Origin: a bacterium
GTDB taxonomy: Bacteria; UBA9089; JASEGY01
Assembly: GCA_040753085.1 (NCBI GenBank)
Contig: JBFMHI010000012.1
Location: 1 to 38,867 of the forward strand
Direction of reading: 5' to 3'
Length of the DNA: 38,867 nucleotides
Shown: one piece after another, positions 1-7,704 of the stretch
How positions within the stretch are numbered: the first letter of the stretch is position 1
Layout: each line of letters begins with the position of its first letter
Program-made: the position numbers and the translations under genes
The notes under the pieces: generated by a model
What the model was told of the DNA's origin: nothing
Seen by the model: the letters and a program-made list of their open reading frames with translations, nothing else
Database searches by the model: none

Positions 1-10
1 ATCGCCCTTA

Positions 11-42
11 CTGTCGGGGCACGTTGCAACGTGCCCCTACAG
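11..42. repeat. Short GTAG-type palindrome
   Basis: A near-perfect 32-bp palindrome, CTGTCGGGGCACG followed by its complement ending CCCCTACAG, with one mismatch. On the minus strand it starts with GTAGGGGCAC. GTAG before a hairpin also occurs at 2887 and 3182 and is the usual foot of REP sequences handled by REP-associated transposases. It is an isolated copy at the window edge. Confidence 0.6.
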
Positions 43-238
43 CCTTGTCAAGATAGAAGTTATCTGTTAGTGCTTGTCTTTATGCCGAAGGGGTAAATAA
101 TTACCCAAATAAGTAATCATAAGGGTTACCCTTACAAAAGACGAACCCATTAAAACAAACTTGACAAGGCAATAGGTATCAGGGAAATACTGAAGGCTGT
201 TTGGTAAGTACTGATAAAATATAAGGGGGTATAAAAGG

Positions 239-436
239 ATGAAAAGGATTTGCAGAAAGATAGAAGATATGATGACCGCAATAGCCTTTGCTGAAGCAGG
301 AGAGTTTGAAACTGCAACCGAGATACTCAAGGAATCAGAATCTAAGGAACAAAGTTCTGCTAAGACAGATAGATTGCCAGAAGAAACGGTTATGCCCCTG
401 CGAACCTGCGATTCTGTGAGGCACAAAGGGGAATGA
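239..436 (+). CDS. Small conserved-looking hypothetical protein upstream of TSUP permease
   Basis: A 65-residue soluble protein beginning MKRICRKIEDMMTAIAFAEA. The N-terminal half looks helical (KIEDMMTAIAFAEAGEFETA) and the C-terminal half is polar and probably disordered. There is no signal peptide or membrane segment. A purine-rich AAGGGGG lies about ten bases before the ATG. It is the first gene of a run of four co-directional genes (small protein, two-TM protein, TauE/SafE permease, tandem UspA). I recall similar short proteins beside TauE/SafE permeases in sulfate-reducing lineages, but from memory only. The function is unknown; a regulatory or accessory role for the permease is a guess from position. 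Confidence 0.65.
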   Translation: MKRICRKIEDMMTAIAFAEAGEFETATEILKESESKEQSSAKTDRLPEETVMPLRTCDSVRHKGE

Positions 437-479
437 TCATAGGCAAGATGCCTGGGCTACTATGAAGGAGGAATATTTC

Positions 480-725
480 ATGGCAAAGCAGTCGAAGAAA
501 AAGCTCCTAAGTAAGATGATTATTTACGGTATAGGAACAGTGATTCTCTATGTCCTGCTGTTGACAAATCAGGACCTTGTCAATCAAAAATTTACCCTTG
601 GAGGCTTTTATGCCCTGCTTCCCATAGGGACAGCTTTTATCTTTTCTTTTATTCACGGTAACTTTACGAGTTATTTTTGGACAGTGATAGGCATAGAGGC
701 AAAAAAGAGAAGGGAGATTAAGTAA
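480..725 (+). CDS. Small two-helix membrane protein, putative permease partner
   Basis: An 81-residue protein with a basic N-terminus (MAKQSKKKLLSK) and two hydrophobic segments at about residues 13-30 and 42-70, so a small inner-membrane protein. The start at 480 is chosen over the upstream ATG at 462 because AAGGAGG at 465-471 lies eight bases before it and would be inside the longer reading frame. The stop falls 2 bp before the TauE/SafE permease start, so the two are almost certainly co-transcribed and probably translationally coupled. No known domain is recognised. A subunit or stabiliser of the permease is an inference from the tight linkage. Confidence 0.75.
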   Translation: MAKQSKKKLLSKMIIYGIGTVILYVLLLTNQDLVNQKFTLGGFYALLPIGTAFIFSFIHGNFTSYFWTVIGIEAKKRREIK

Positions 726-727
726 GG

Positions 728-1810
728 ATGCACGATATAACTCAGACGGTGTCAAATTTTGTAGACCTTAACTGGATGAATATGACCTATCTCTTTCTGG
801 TGGGATTTATTGGAGGTCTGGTGAGTGGTTTTATTGGCTCAGGTGGTGCCTTTGTCCTTACACCTGGTATGATGAGCATGGGGGTACCAGGACTCGTGGC
901 AGTGGCATCAAATATGTGCCATAAGTTCCCAAAGGCACTCGTTGGTGCAATAAAGAGGGCAAAATATGGCCAGGTGGATATAAAACTTGGCCTTATAATG
1001 GGTGCCTCTGCAGAGGCGGGAGTGCTTATAGGTGCCCAGATTCAGGAAAACATCAAAAGGTCCTTTGGTGATGCAGGTTCGAACCTTTATGTAAGTGTAG
1101 CCTTTGTGGTGGTCCTTGCCATAGTGGGTGGATTTGTCCTCGGGGATGCCTTTAAATCAAAGAAGAATACTCAGATAGAGGTGGAAGAAGAGGAGGTAAC
1201 AAGGATAGCAAAATGGATCCAATCCATAAACATCCCTGGCACAATGATCTACTTCAGGAGTCTCAATGCAAAGGTCTCTGTATTATTCACCATCCCTCTT
1301 GGATTTGCTACAGGTATGCTTGCCGCAACCATTGCAGTCGGAGGCTTTATAGGTGTTCCATCAATGATATACCTACTGGGTGCTCCGAGCCTTATGGCTT
1401 CTGCAACAGAGCTGGTAATTGCCTTTGTGATGGGTATGGGAGGGTCTTTTAAGTATGCCCTTCATGGTCTTGTGGATATACGACTGGCAATGATAATACT
1501 TGCGGGCTCTCTCTTTGGTATCCAACTTGGTGCAATAGGGACAACCTATGTTAAAGGATACATGATAAAACTCGTAATGGGAACAATAATGGTTATCGTC
1601 TTATTCAGCAGGGCATTGATGATTCCTGTCTATCTTAGTCAACTTAATCTCATATCTCACCTTGGAGAAACAATGGTAAAGATTCTTAAGGCTTCAAGTT
1701 TTGCTATAATGGTCCTGGCACTTCTGTTTGGTGGATTAATGGTCCTGGGAGCCCTCGTGAAAGGAATAAAGGAAGAAAAGAGATTGGAAAAAGGACTTTC
1801 AGTTACATAG
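728..1810 (+). CDS. Sulfite exporter TauE/SafE family (TSUP) permease
   Basis: A 360-residue polytopic membrane protein of the TSUP (TauE/SafE) family, which moves small anions, often sulfur oxyanions or organosulfonates, across the inner membrane. The family's two pseudo-repeated glycine-rich halves are visible: GGLVSGFIGSGGAFVLTP near residues 30-47 and GFATGMLAATIAVGGFIGVP near 195-215. A charged loop (KSKKNTQIEVEEEEV) separates them. Hydrophobic segments recur throughout, including a C-terminal one before a basic tail. AAGAGAAGGGAGATTAAG ahead of the ATG gives the ribosome site. It sits between a small membrane protein and a UspA protein. The substrate cannot be read from sequence; sulfite or sulfate is the conventional guess. 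Confidence 0.9.
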   Translation: MHDITQTVSNFVDLNWMNMTYLFLVGFIGGLVSGFIGSGGAFVLTPGMMSMGVPGLVAVASNMCHKFPKALVGAIKRAKYGQVDIKLGLIMGASAEAGVLIGAQIQENIKRSFGDAGSNLYVSVAFVVVLAIVGGFVLGDAFKSKKNTQIEVEEEEVTRIAKWIQSINIPGTMIYFRSLNAKVSVLFTIPLGFATGMLAATIAVGGFIGVPSMIYLLGAPSLMASATELVIAFVMGMGGSFKYALHGLVDIRLAMIILAGSLFGIQLGAIGTTYVKGYMIKLVMGTIMVIVLFSRALMIPVYLSQLNLISHLGETMVKILKASSFAIMVLALLFGGLMVLGALVKGIKEEKRLEKGLSVT

Positions 1811-1825
1811 GAGGAATTTATAATT

Positions 1826-2686
1826 ATGAGTATCTACAGCAAGATTCTTGTGGCCATTGATGGCTCACTTACCAGTCTGCATGCCCTTGAGGAGTTCTTT
1901 AAACTCGCTCAGAATGAGGGAAACAGGATTACTGTGGTCTCGGTTATTCCACCATACATAGGAGACCTTGCCCTTGTCGCCGTTGGAGATATAATAGCAG
2001 CAATAAAAAAGCCTTGGGAAGAAGCACTTAAAAAAGCACAGGAACTTGCTGATAAACATAAGGTTCTCATAAAAACGGTCTGTGAAGAGGGTGAACCTTA
2101 TGAGAGGATAATAGACCTTGCCCAGGCAGAAAATTGTGATCTCATAGTAATGGGCAGAAGGGGACTCAAGCGCCTTGAGAGGGTTCTTCTCGGAAGCGTT
2201 ACCGCAAGGGTAATTGGATACAGTCCAATAGATGTCCTTGTTGTTACAAAAGATACCTTTGTGGGATGGCAGAGGATTCTTTTGGCAACAGATGGCTCTA
2301 AATACAGTGAACCTGCTACCAGAAGGGCAATAGACCTTGCCAGCTCCTATGGAGGAGAAATTAAGGTTATCTCGGTCGTTGATGTGCCTCCAGAATTTTA
2401 TGCGGAATCACCAAAGACGGTAGATGAATTAATCACTAAGACAAAGGGGTATGTTGAAGCTGTAAAAAGGAATGCTGAAGGTGTTGGCGTGAGCACAGAG
2501 AGCTTTGTCCGTGAAGGAGAGTCCTATAAGGTAATTGCTGATATGGCCGAGCAACTTAAGGTAAACATTATTGTGATGGGCTCTCATGGTAGAACCGGTC
2601 TCGAACGGCTTCTCATGGGAAGTGTTACGGAAAAGGTCATCGGCCACACAGACCGGGCAGTGCTCGTCGTAAAAAGCGGGTTTTAG
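1826..2686 (+). CDS. Tandem-domain universal stress protein (UspA family)
   Basis: A 286-residue cytoplasmic protein with two UspA domains, about residues 3-143 and 147-286. Each ends in the nucleotide-binding signature G-2X-G-9X-G-S: GRRGLKRLERVLLGS in the first and GSHGRTGLERLLMGS in the second. Both halves therefore look able to bind ATP. Each half also starts with the usual KILVAIDGS / RILLATDGS strand and loop. GGAGG precedes the ATG by nine bases and the gene follows the TSUP permease by 15 bp, so it closes that operon. Usp proteins next to transporters often act as nucleotide-dependent modulators; that role here is inferred from position. Confidence 0.92.
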   Translation: MSIYSKILVAIDGSLTSLHALEEFFKLAQNEGNRITVVSVIPPYIGDLALVAVGDIIAAIKKPWEEALKKAQELADKHKVLIKTVCEEGEPYERIIDLAQAENCDLIVMGRRGLKRLERVLLGSVTARVIGYSPIDVLVVTKDTFVGWQRILLATDGSKYSEPATRRAIDLASSYGGEIKVISVVDVPPEFYAESPKTVDELITKTKGYVEAVKRNAEGVGVSTESFVREGESYKVIADMAEQLKVNIIVMGSHGRTGLERLLMGSVTEKVIGHTDRAVLVVKSGF

Positions 2687-2716
2687 GTGGGATAGAGGGG
2701 CCGGTAACCGTATCCT

Positions 2717-2842
2717 TCATCCTTCTTTTACCTCGGTTTTATCCGGCCATACCGTAATAGAGAAACGGTCTTTGGTGAGCTTTTGTGATATCCCGCAAAT
2801 TTCAAGGAGATATTCAGCAATCTCGGGACGGTTCAAAATCAT
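2717..2842 (-). CDS. Possible short coding remnant
   Basis: A 41-codon frame from ATG 2842 to TGA 2717 reading MILNRPEIAEYLLEICGISQ and ending PDKTEVKEG. The composition is protein-like with normal codon use, unlike the surrounding repeats. No ribosome site is visible and a stop precedes the ATG by only a few codons. It is too short for me to assign. It could be a C-terminal fragment of a gene destroyed by the repeats downstream, or chance. Confidence 0.3.
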   Translation of the reverse strand: MILNRPEIAEYLLEICGISQKLTKDRFSITVWPDKTEVKEG

Positions 2843-2886
2843 CCATTTTCTTGTGAAACTTTAGGCGCGGTTAACCTTCCGCAGAA

Positions 2887-2954
2887 GTAGGGTGGGCATT
2901 ACCCACCAATCTGTTCGCCATCTACGCCTTTTTGGTGGGCGGTGCCCACCCTAC
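2887..2954. repeat. GTAG-type REP palindrome
   Basis: An inverted repeat with arms GTAGGGTGGGCATTACCCAC and its near-complement ending GGTGCCCACCCTAC, separated by about 25 bases. Each arm itself contains a small palindrome (GTGGGCATTACCCAC). The GTAG foot on both ends matches the convention for REP/BIME sequences. It lies just upstream of a broken REP-associated transposase. Confidence 0.65.
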
Positions 2955-3073
2955 CTCTCAGCCGCAAGCTTTCACAGTAAAGTGAACCATCCCGCAATCT
3001 CTCTTTTTATTTTTCCAGGGATATTGTAACCGTTCAGTCCTTTTTTGTCGTAAGGGAAGAGGAGGTAGTAGAG

Positions 3074-3345
3074 AGAGCGGATAATGTGCTCATGATAATT
3101 GCGTTGCCAAAAACGCCCACGAAACCGCGGCCAGTCGAGAGTTCTAACGCCACGGGTGTATTCAACCGTCGTCAACGATCTGTAGGGGCAACCCTTGTGG
3201 TTGCCCCTGTGGTTGCCCTGTCATTTTGGGCACCCACAAGGGGTGCCCCTACGATTACAATGATACCGTGGATGTGGTTGGGCATGGTGATGAATGTGTC
3301 TAAATCAACGTCTGGAAATCGACTTGGTAATGCGTTCCATTCGTT
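3074..3345 (-). pseudogene. REP-associated tyrosine (Y1/IS200-like) transposase remnant
   Basis: Two minus-strand frames together resemble a REP-associated tyrosine transposase. The upstream piece (3345 down to 3172) has DLDTFITMPNHIHGIIVIVG, containing the HUH metal-binding motif His-Ile-His, then a REP-derived low-complexity stretch (GAPLVGAQNDRATTG) and a stop. The second piece (3175 down to 3074) has TTVEYTRGVRTLDW then FWQRNYHEHIIRS, the conserved WQRNYxEHIIR block. The frames overlap out of register, so there is a frameshift. The N-terminus is cut by the nested element at 3346 and the C-terminus is missing beyond 3074. It is not functional as it stands. Confidence 0.75.
3182..3252. repeat. 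GTAG-type REP within the transposase remnant
   Basis: An imperfect palindrome starting GTAGGGGCAACCCTTGTGG and ending CAAGGGGTGCCCCTAC, with an internal GGTTGCCCCTGTGGTTGCCC repeat. It has the GTAG foot at both ends. The same word family (GTAGGGACAACCCTTGTGG) recurs at about 5800-5830 and 38827-38850. It falls inside the Y1 transposase reading frame. Confidence 0.65.
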
Positions 3346-3539
3346 GTAACCGTTCAACCATAAAGCCACTAAGCCACGAAGAGAATGATAGAATAGCACA
3401 CGGATGACACAGATTTTGGCGGATTCTCACGGATTTTTTCTAATAAATTTTTATCCGTGTCAATCCGTTTCATCCGTGTAATCCGTGTGCTATTATTGGT
3501 AATCTTTGTGTCTTTGTGCCTTAAGAGCTGAATAGTTAC
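3346..3539. mobile_element. Family-A MITE, nested, 194 bp
   Basis: The left end GTAACCGTTCAACCATAAAG (3346-3365) is inverted against the right end CTGAATAGTTAC (3528-3539). The arms continue as heptamer-like words (CACTAAG / CTTTGTGTCTTTGTGCC). The centre is a hairpin of CACGGAT and ATCCGTG words. No target duplication is visible, so it may be old. It has interrupted the 5' part of the Y1 transposase. Confidence 0.7.
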
Positions 3540-3586
3540 AAAAATTTCCCCTCAATTTTCATTGCCCCCTGAACGGTTAGGGGATA

Positions 3587-4033
3587 TTAGCGTCTAAAGG
3601 CATACATCCCCCCATTTGAAAACAGGGTATGCTCATCCAGCTCGATTGTTACAGCATCGTCTGTAAAAATAGCCTCGATCTTATTTAGATCTCCAGGCAT
3701 CTCTTCCGGCAAACAAGTTATCTCTTTAGGTCTTTCATTTTGGTAATAGCGAATGTTTATTTTCTTCGAACCGAGTAAATGGGGCAAATGAGAGACAAAC
3801 TTCAGGGCCTTTTCGGGAGGAACTTCGAAACTTAGTCCGTCGTCTCTGGCAGCCACATACAGCTCCGGATCACCGAATCTTCTTTCGCTCTTTTTGCTTT
3901 CTAAAGGGCCGCTGAATCCTTCCAGATCTTCCAGAGGAAGATAGCTCAAGAGATCTGTCTTTTCTTGAGGTGTCATTCTTCGAATCAATTCAGCTATCAC
4001 ACGGCTTATATTGGAAATAGACTTTTGTGGCAC
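3587..4033 (-). CDS. Hypothetical protein, 148 residues
   Basis: A soluble acidic protein beginning VPQKSISNISRVIAELIRRM and ending NGGMYAFRR. GTG at 4033 is preferred over TTG at 4036 because AGGAGG lies seven bases upstream. There is no signal peptide or membrane segment. The C-terminal half (IEAIFTDDAVTIELDEHTLF) looks like beta strands; the N-terminal third is helical (LIRRMTPQEKTDLLSYLPLE). I recognise no family. The upstream side carries a CT-rich heptamer array separating it from the OmpA-type gene, and the stop codon falls in the target duplication of a 555-bp mobile element. A regulatory or toxin/antitoxin role cannot be argued from sequence. Confidence 0.65.
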   Translation of the reverse strand: MPQKSISNISRVIAELIRRMTPQEKTDLLSYLPLEDLEGFSGPLESKKSERRFGDPELYVAARDDGLSFEVPPEKALKFVSHLPHLLGSKKINIRYYQNERPKEITCLPEEMPGDLNKIEAIFTDDAVTIELDEHTLFSNGGMYAFRR

Positions 4034-4047
4034 CAACCTTCCTCCTC

Positions 4048-4101
4048 AGTCAGAAGTCAGAGGTCTTCTGTCCTCTATCCTCTGTCTTCTGTCCCTGTTA
4101 C
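4048..4101. repeat. CT-rich heptamer array (TCCTCTG/TCTTCTG words)
   Basis: Read as consecutive 7-mers this is GTCAGAA, GTCAGAG, GTCTTCT, GTCCTCT, ATCCTCT, GTCTTCT, then GTCCCTGTTAC. It ends in GTTAC, the base of the family-A terminus. That GTTAC contains the stop codon (minus-strand TAA at 4098-4100) of the OmpA-family gene, so the array abuts the end of that gene. Confidence 0.6.
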
Positions 4102-5663
4102 TCTGAAGTCATAATCACTACTTCCACCCGCCGGTTCCTCCGGCGTCCTTCTTCGGTCTTGTTGCTGACCAGGGGCTCATTTCCCCCATAGCCCCTGATT
4201 GACAGCAGCCTGGGGGAGACATTCCCTTTCTCGATCAAATATTTCATTACATTATCGGCCCTGGCTTCTGATAATTGGAGATTAAGAAGGCTTGATTCTT
4301 CATCAGCTTCAGTGTGCCCTTCGATTATCACTTTTTTAAGTTGAGGATGCAGCTTAATGGCTTGAGCCACCGCATCCAATATATCAAAATACTCGGGTTC
4401 TACGGTTATTCTTAATCGAGGAAATGGTATGGGAAGAACCATTACCAACTTGCTGTCTTCCTTAATTACCTCTACCTCCTTATCTCTTAGATTTTTCAGG
4501 GCTTCCTCTAAATTGGCCGGTCCTGCCTTTTTTTCTTTCCCTATCACTTCCTCGGCCGGCTCTAATTTTGGTTTGGGTGATCTCTCTTTCTCCGTTATCT
4601 CCACCACAGGCATTTTTTCCTTTTCATCTCTTTTTTCACCGGTCGGGGCTTTAGCCTGTTTTTCCGCAGGTTCCGGCTTGGTTGGTTTTGGTTGATATAC
4701 CTCGGCCGCTTCAGGGATAGATAATTGGGCCTTATATTGGTTCAAGGCAGCGGCAAGCTCCTCTATTCTTTTTTCCGCCTTCTCTTTAGCGGCAACTGCC
4801 TCTTGTGTTTTTGCATGCGCCAGGAAGATTTCCTCTCTCAATTTATTTATCTCAGCCACTATTTCCTCGTTTTTCTGGGTTTCAGCTTCGATTTTTTGCC
4901 GGGCGGAAACCAGCTCCCCTTTTGCCTGGGCCAATTCACTCTGAAGGGCTTCAGACTCACTTTTTTGTTGCGCCAGGGCCAGGTCTCTCTTTGTTTGAGT
5001 CAATTCAGCCTGCAGGGTTTCCAAACGCTTCTCAGCGGCGGCGAGGTCGGTCTTAGCATTCTCGGCCATAGAGAGTCCTCGCTGCATCTCTTCCCGAGCT
5101 TTAAGGATTTCCTCCTTTTCTTTAAGGAGCAATTTGCTTTCCTTTTCCTGATCCGCTATGGTCTGTTGAGCCGCCTCAAGCTTAGCCCTGGCAGCCGAGA
5201 GTTCCCCTTGCATCTTTTCTTGATTCGCCATGGCGCCCTGAGCCGCCTTAAGCTCAGCCTGAAGACGGGACAATTCCCCCCTCAGTTTATTTACTTCTTC
5301 TTCCGCCTCTTTTCTGGCACGATCGGCCTGATCCGCCTTATCTCTTTGGGAAAATAGTTCTTGCCGCAGTTCTTCTATTCTTCCCCCCTTAATTCGGCTA
5401 AGGCCCCCTTTCTCTAAATTCTCTCGTTTTTCTTTCTCTTCTATAAGGTTACGCTCGGCTAAAGCCATTTCATCTTTAAGTCTGGCCAATTCCTTTTCGA
5501 TCTCATTAATGGTCTCTTGCGACTTTTTCTTAATGGCCTCTACCTTTTCTCTGGCTTCTCTGACCGCCTCATCTGTTTGGACTTGAGCCTCTCCCCCCAC
5601 CCTGCTCAAAAACAGGACCATAAAAATCAACCCGATAATAAAACTTAACCTTCTTCCTTTCAT
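4098..5663 (-). CDS. OmpA-family peptidoglycan-binding protein with long coiled coil
   Basis: A 521-residue exported protein. Residues 1-28 form a signal peptide (KGRRLSFIIGLIFMVLFLSR). Residues about 30-310 are a nearly uninterrupted coiled coil rich in Glu, Lys, Ala and Gln (AQAKGELVSARQKIEAETQK and similar). A Pro/Glu/Lys linker covers about 310-385. An OmpA C-terminal domain follows, with IIEGHTEADEESSLLNLQLS, the conserved LSEARADNVMKYL helix and EEGRRRNRRVEV. This fold anchors outer-membrane or periplasmic proteins to peptidoglycan. GTG plus three ATG codons compete as starts (5672-5663); ATG 5663 gives the best spacing from AAGGGG. It may act as a long periplasmic spacer; no beta-barrel is present. 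It is downstream of, and co-directional with, rpoN across a repeat cluster. Confidence 0.88.
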   Translation of the reverse strand: MKGRRLSFIIGLIFMVLFLSRVGGEAQVQTDEAVREAREKVEAIKKKSQETINEIEKELARLKDEMALAERNLIEEKEKRENLEKGGLSRIKGGRIEELRQELFSQRDKADQADRARKEAEEEVNKLRGELSRLQAELKAAQGAMANQEKMQGELSAARAKLEAAQQTIADQEKESKLLLKEKEEILKAREEMQRGLSMAENAKTDLAAAEKRLETLQAELTQTKRDLALAQQKSESEALQSELAQAKGELVSARQKIEAETQKNEEIVAEINKLREEIFLAHAKTQEAVAAKEKAEKRIEELAAALNQYKAQLSIPEAAEVYQPKPTKPEPAEKQAKAPTGEKRDEKEKMPVVEITEKERSPKPKLEPAEEVIGKEKKAGPANLEEALKNLRDKEVEVIKEDSKLVMVLPIPFPRLRITVEPEYFDILDAVAQAIKLHPQLKKVIIEGHTEADEESSLLNLQLSEARADNVMKYLIEKGNVSPRLLSIRGYGGNEPLVSNKTEEGRRRNRRVEVVIMTSE

Positions 5664-5689
5664 CATCATCACCCCTTATTTTAATTAAC

Positions 5690-5907
5690 GTAACCGTTCA
5701 GGTATGCACGAATTAGCACGGATAAATAACACAGGACAGAAGGCGGAAGTGTAGGGACAGGGCTTGTCCCTGTCCGTGCTTGTCCATGTCCGTTCCGTAG
5801 ACGGACAACCACAAGGGTTGTCCCTACAGCCTAAGGACAGACCCTAATCACGGACACGGCTCACGGATTTTCCGTATTTCATCTGTGTGCATCTGTGGCT
5901 GAAATGT
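5690..5907. mobile_element. Family-A element carrying a REP and CACGGA hairpin
   Basis: The left end is GTAACCGTTCAGG at 5690. The right end is GTGGCTGAAATGTAAC, which overlaps the next element, so the exact boundary is unclear. It contains GGGACAGGGCTTGTCCCTGTC, ACAACCACAAGGGTTGTCCC and CACGGA/TCCGT hairpins. About 120 bp (near 5788-5910) recur as an inverted copy at 38743-38867 with only a few differences. No clean target duplication was found. Confidence 0.6.
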
Positions 5908-5989
5908 AACTATTCAGGCAGATAGGCTGAAGGCTGAAGGCTGAAGTTCAATAGCCTTCAGCCTTCAGCCTATCCACCTGAGTAGTTAC
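5906..5989. mobile_element. Family-A heptamer hairpin (GGCTGAA word), 84 bp
   Basis: GTAACTATTCAGG at the left and CCTGAGTAGTTAC at the right bound a long hairpin. The arms are AGGCTGAAGGCTGAAGGCTG and its complement built from CCTTCAG heptamers, with a short AT loop. Related copies are at 7555, 31695, 33806 and 36769. Confidence 0.75.
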
Positions 5990-6008
5990 AATAAATTGTT
6001 AATTAGGT

Positions 6009-6149
6009 GTAAGCGTTCAGCCACTAAGGCACAAACTCGATGCTCGATGCTCGATCCTGGATACTGGATCCTTTACCAGCATCGAAGATCGAGCATCGAG
6101 GATCGAGCATCGAGCATCGAGCATCCAGCATCATGTGCTGAACGGTTAC
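6009..6149. mobile_element. Family-A heptamer hairpin (TCGATGC word), 141 bp
   Basis: GTAAGCGTTCAG at the left and CTGAACGGTTAC at the right. The left arm is heptamers TCGATGC, TCGATGC, TCGATCC; the right arm is their complements (CGAGCAT, CGAGGAT). It is the same as 36994-37120 except for 14 extra bases, exactly two heptamers. AATTAGGT occurs at 6001-6008 and again at 6160-6167, ten bases beyond the right end; this may be a displaced target duplication. It lies 12 bp past the rpoN stop. Confidence 0.75.
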
Positions 6150-6161
6150 GATAATCGATAA

Positions 6162-7532
6162 TTAGGTTATCTCTCGCCGGAGGTAAGAAGCCCTGACACC
6201 TATCTCTTCTCTGTATTTACTAACGGTCCGTCGGGCAACCTTTATCCCCTCTTTTTGAAGCAATTTCGTTATCTTGGAATCTGATAAAGGCCGCTTGGGA
6301 TCTTCCTTTTCAATCAATGTCTTTATCCGTTCCTTGACCTGAATAGAAGATGCCTGTTCGCCTCTTTTCCTATCCAGGCCGGAATCAAAAAAGTACTTCA
6401 GGGGAAGCATTCCCCACGGAGTCTGAGCAAACTTATTGGATATCGCCCTGGAGACAGTAGTGGCGTCAAGTTCTACCCTCTTAGCCACATCTTCCAGTTT
6501 TAGCGGTTTTAATCCCCGAGGACCGATTCTCAGGAATCCATCCTGAATATTAAAAATAGTTTTTGCCACCTTCATAAGCGTATTTTTACGCTGAATAATA
6601 CATTGCCTGAACCAGGCGGCTGACTTGATCTTTTCTCGAATATATTTAGCTACCCCCTCCTCTAAGCGGTCTTGTTTCAAAACATCTTTGTAGTATGAAC
6701 CGATTCGCAATTTAGGGATTTCACGATCATTTAATGAGACGACAAATTCATTATCCACCTCTTCCACGATTACATCAGGCGTAACATACACAATGGCCTC
6801 ATTTTCATATAACCGTCCTGGTTTTGGCTCCAGGGTGGATAAATCTTTAATTAGTTCTTTTACCTGAGCTAAAGGAATATTCATCTCTTTAACAATCTTA
6901 TCATATCTCCGGCGATAAATATCTTCCAGATGATTTCTGATTAAGGTGATAATAGGGGTATTGTCCCAACCAAGCTCTTTAGCCTGGATTTCCAAACATT
7001 CTTTCAAATCTCTTGACCCTACTCCAGGCGGGTCAAAGCCCTGAATTTTAGTCAACATCTTTTCCAGCTCAGACACATCTTCCTTTAAGCTGGCCGCTAA
7101 GGATTCCAGAGGCAGAGATAGATATCCATTGTCATCAATCTCCCCGATCAAAAACCTGCCTATGAAAAACTCTTTTTCAGTCAGAGACAAGGTCCTGAGC
7201 TGCCCCAACAAATGCTCTCTCAGGGAAGGGGTTTGGGTGACCAGATTCTCATAGTTCGGTTCCCATTCGAGGTCTGAGACGGTCCCAAAGGCCGGGAAAT
7301 CATCCTTCTTCTCCAGATATTTCTCCCAATCTATTTCAGGGTCCTCTGCCTTTTGTTTTGGCTTTTCTTCAATCTCTTCTCCTTCCAATTCCAGGACCGG
7401 ATTTTCCATAAGTTCGGTTTCTATTTCCTCTACAAGTTGTGGAGTAGAAAGTTGAAGAATATGGATAGCCTGCTGAAAAACCTGGGTGAAAATCAGTTGT
7501 TGTCTCTGGATCTGCTGGATGGTCTGTTCCAT
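6162..7532 (-). CDS. rpoN: RNA polymerase sigma-54 factor
   Basis: A 456-residue sigma-54. Region I is the Gln/Leu-rich N-terminus (QQAIHILQLSTPQLVEEI) that binds activators and silences the holoenzyme. An acidic region II follows (about residues 45-80). The core-binding domain covers about 85-270. The C-terminal DNA-binding part ends with the RpoN box ARRTVSKYR at 433-441, one substitution from canonical ARRTVAKYR, so -24 recognition is probably intact. No clear Shine-Dalgarno precedes ATG 7532. The leader contains a heptamer hairpin (7555-7652) and a strong sigma-70-like promoter lies at 7676-7704. It is divergent from a kinase/activator pair that is probably its regulatory partner. Confidence 0.95.
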   Translation of the reverse strand: MEQTIQQIQRQQLIFTQVFQQAIHILQLSTPQLVEEIETELMENPVLELEGEEIEEKPKQKAEDPEIDWEKYLEKKDDFPAFGTVSDLEWEPNYENLVTQTPSLREHLLGQLRTLSLTEKEFFIGRFLIGEIDDNGYLSLPLESLAASLKEDVSELEKMLTKIQGFDPPGVGSRDLKECLEIQAKELGWDNTPIITLIRNHLEDIYRRRYDKIVKEMNIPLAQVKELIKDLSTLEPKPGRLYENEAIVYVTPDVIVEEVDNEFVVSLNDREIPKLRIGSYYKDVLKQDRLEEGVAKYIREKIKSAAWFRQCIIQRKNTLMKVAKTIFNIQDGFLRIGPRGLKPLKLEDVAKRVELDATTVSRAISNKFAQTPWGMLPLKYFFDSGLDRKRGEQASSIQVKERIKTLIEKEDPKRPLSDSKITKLLQKEGIKVARRTVSKYREEIGVRASYLRREIT

Positions 7533-7554
7533 AACATTTTTAGGCCTTGATCAG

Positions 7555-7652
7555 CGTTTCGGCCATTTACCCCTCAGGGGGATAGGCTGAAGACTATCCC
7601 TAAAAGTCTTCAGCCTTCAGCCTATCCACCTGATTGGTGAGTGGCCAAAACG
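7555..7652. repeat. Heptamer hairpin with CGTTTYGGCCA ends in the rpoN leader
   Basis: The left end CGTTTCGGCCATTTACC is inverted against GGTGAGTGGCCAAAACG. Between them is the hairpin ATAGGCTGAAGACT...AGTCTTCAGCCTTCAGCCTA made of GGCTGAA-type 7-mers. The interior matches the family-A hairpins but the ends differ, so the hairpin core seems separable from the terminus. It lies between the likely rpoN promoter and start codon and would be transcribed. Confidence 0.65.
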
Positions 7653-7675
7653 ATGACCCTGGCCTTTTTGTTATA

Positions 7676-7704
7676 ATTATAGCAGATTAAATCGAATCTA
7701 TCAA
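7676..7704 (-). promoter_or_regulatory. Predicted sigma-70 promoter for rpoN
   Basis: On the minus strand: -35 TTGATA (7704-7699), 17-bp spacer, -10 TATAAT (7681-7676). This is five of six and six of six against consensus with optimal spacing. Transcription would run into rpoN with a leader of about 135 nt that includes the heptamer hairpin. Confidence 0.55.

Larger units (their letters stand above)
3026..3580. mobile_element. 555-bp family-A composite element with perfect 8-bp target duplication
   Basis: The left end is GTAACCGTTCAG (3026-3037) and the right end is the inverted CTGAACGGTTAG (3569-3580), 11 of 12 bases complementary. The element is flanked by GGGATATT at 3018-3025 and again at 3581-3588, a perfect 8-bp direct repeat. 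Inside are a broken Y1 transposase (3074-3345), a REP palindrome (3182-3252) and a nested family-A element (3346-3539). GTAA ends with an 8-bp duplication are typical of the IS66 family; no IS66 transposase is inside. The insertion lies at the stop codon of the 148-residue gene on the right. Confidence 0.75.

Noticed and set aside
161-190. Promoter-like TTGACA at 161-166 ahead of the first operon
   Set aside because: No acceptable -10 hexamer at 16-18 bp spacing (only GAAATA/AAATAC), so not called.
3086-3349. 87-codon plus-strand frame with repeated VVAPVVALS
   Set aside because: Antisense of the Y1 transposase remnant and its REP; not protein-like.
4725-5357. Long plus-strand open frame of 210 codons opposite the OmpA-type gene
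   Set aside because: It is the antisense of a Glu/Lys/Ala-rich coiled coil, which naturally gives Phe/Leu-rich open frames. No ribosome site and no family resemblance.
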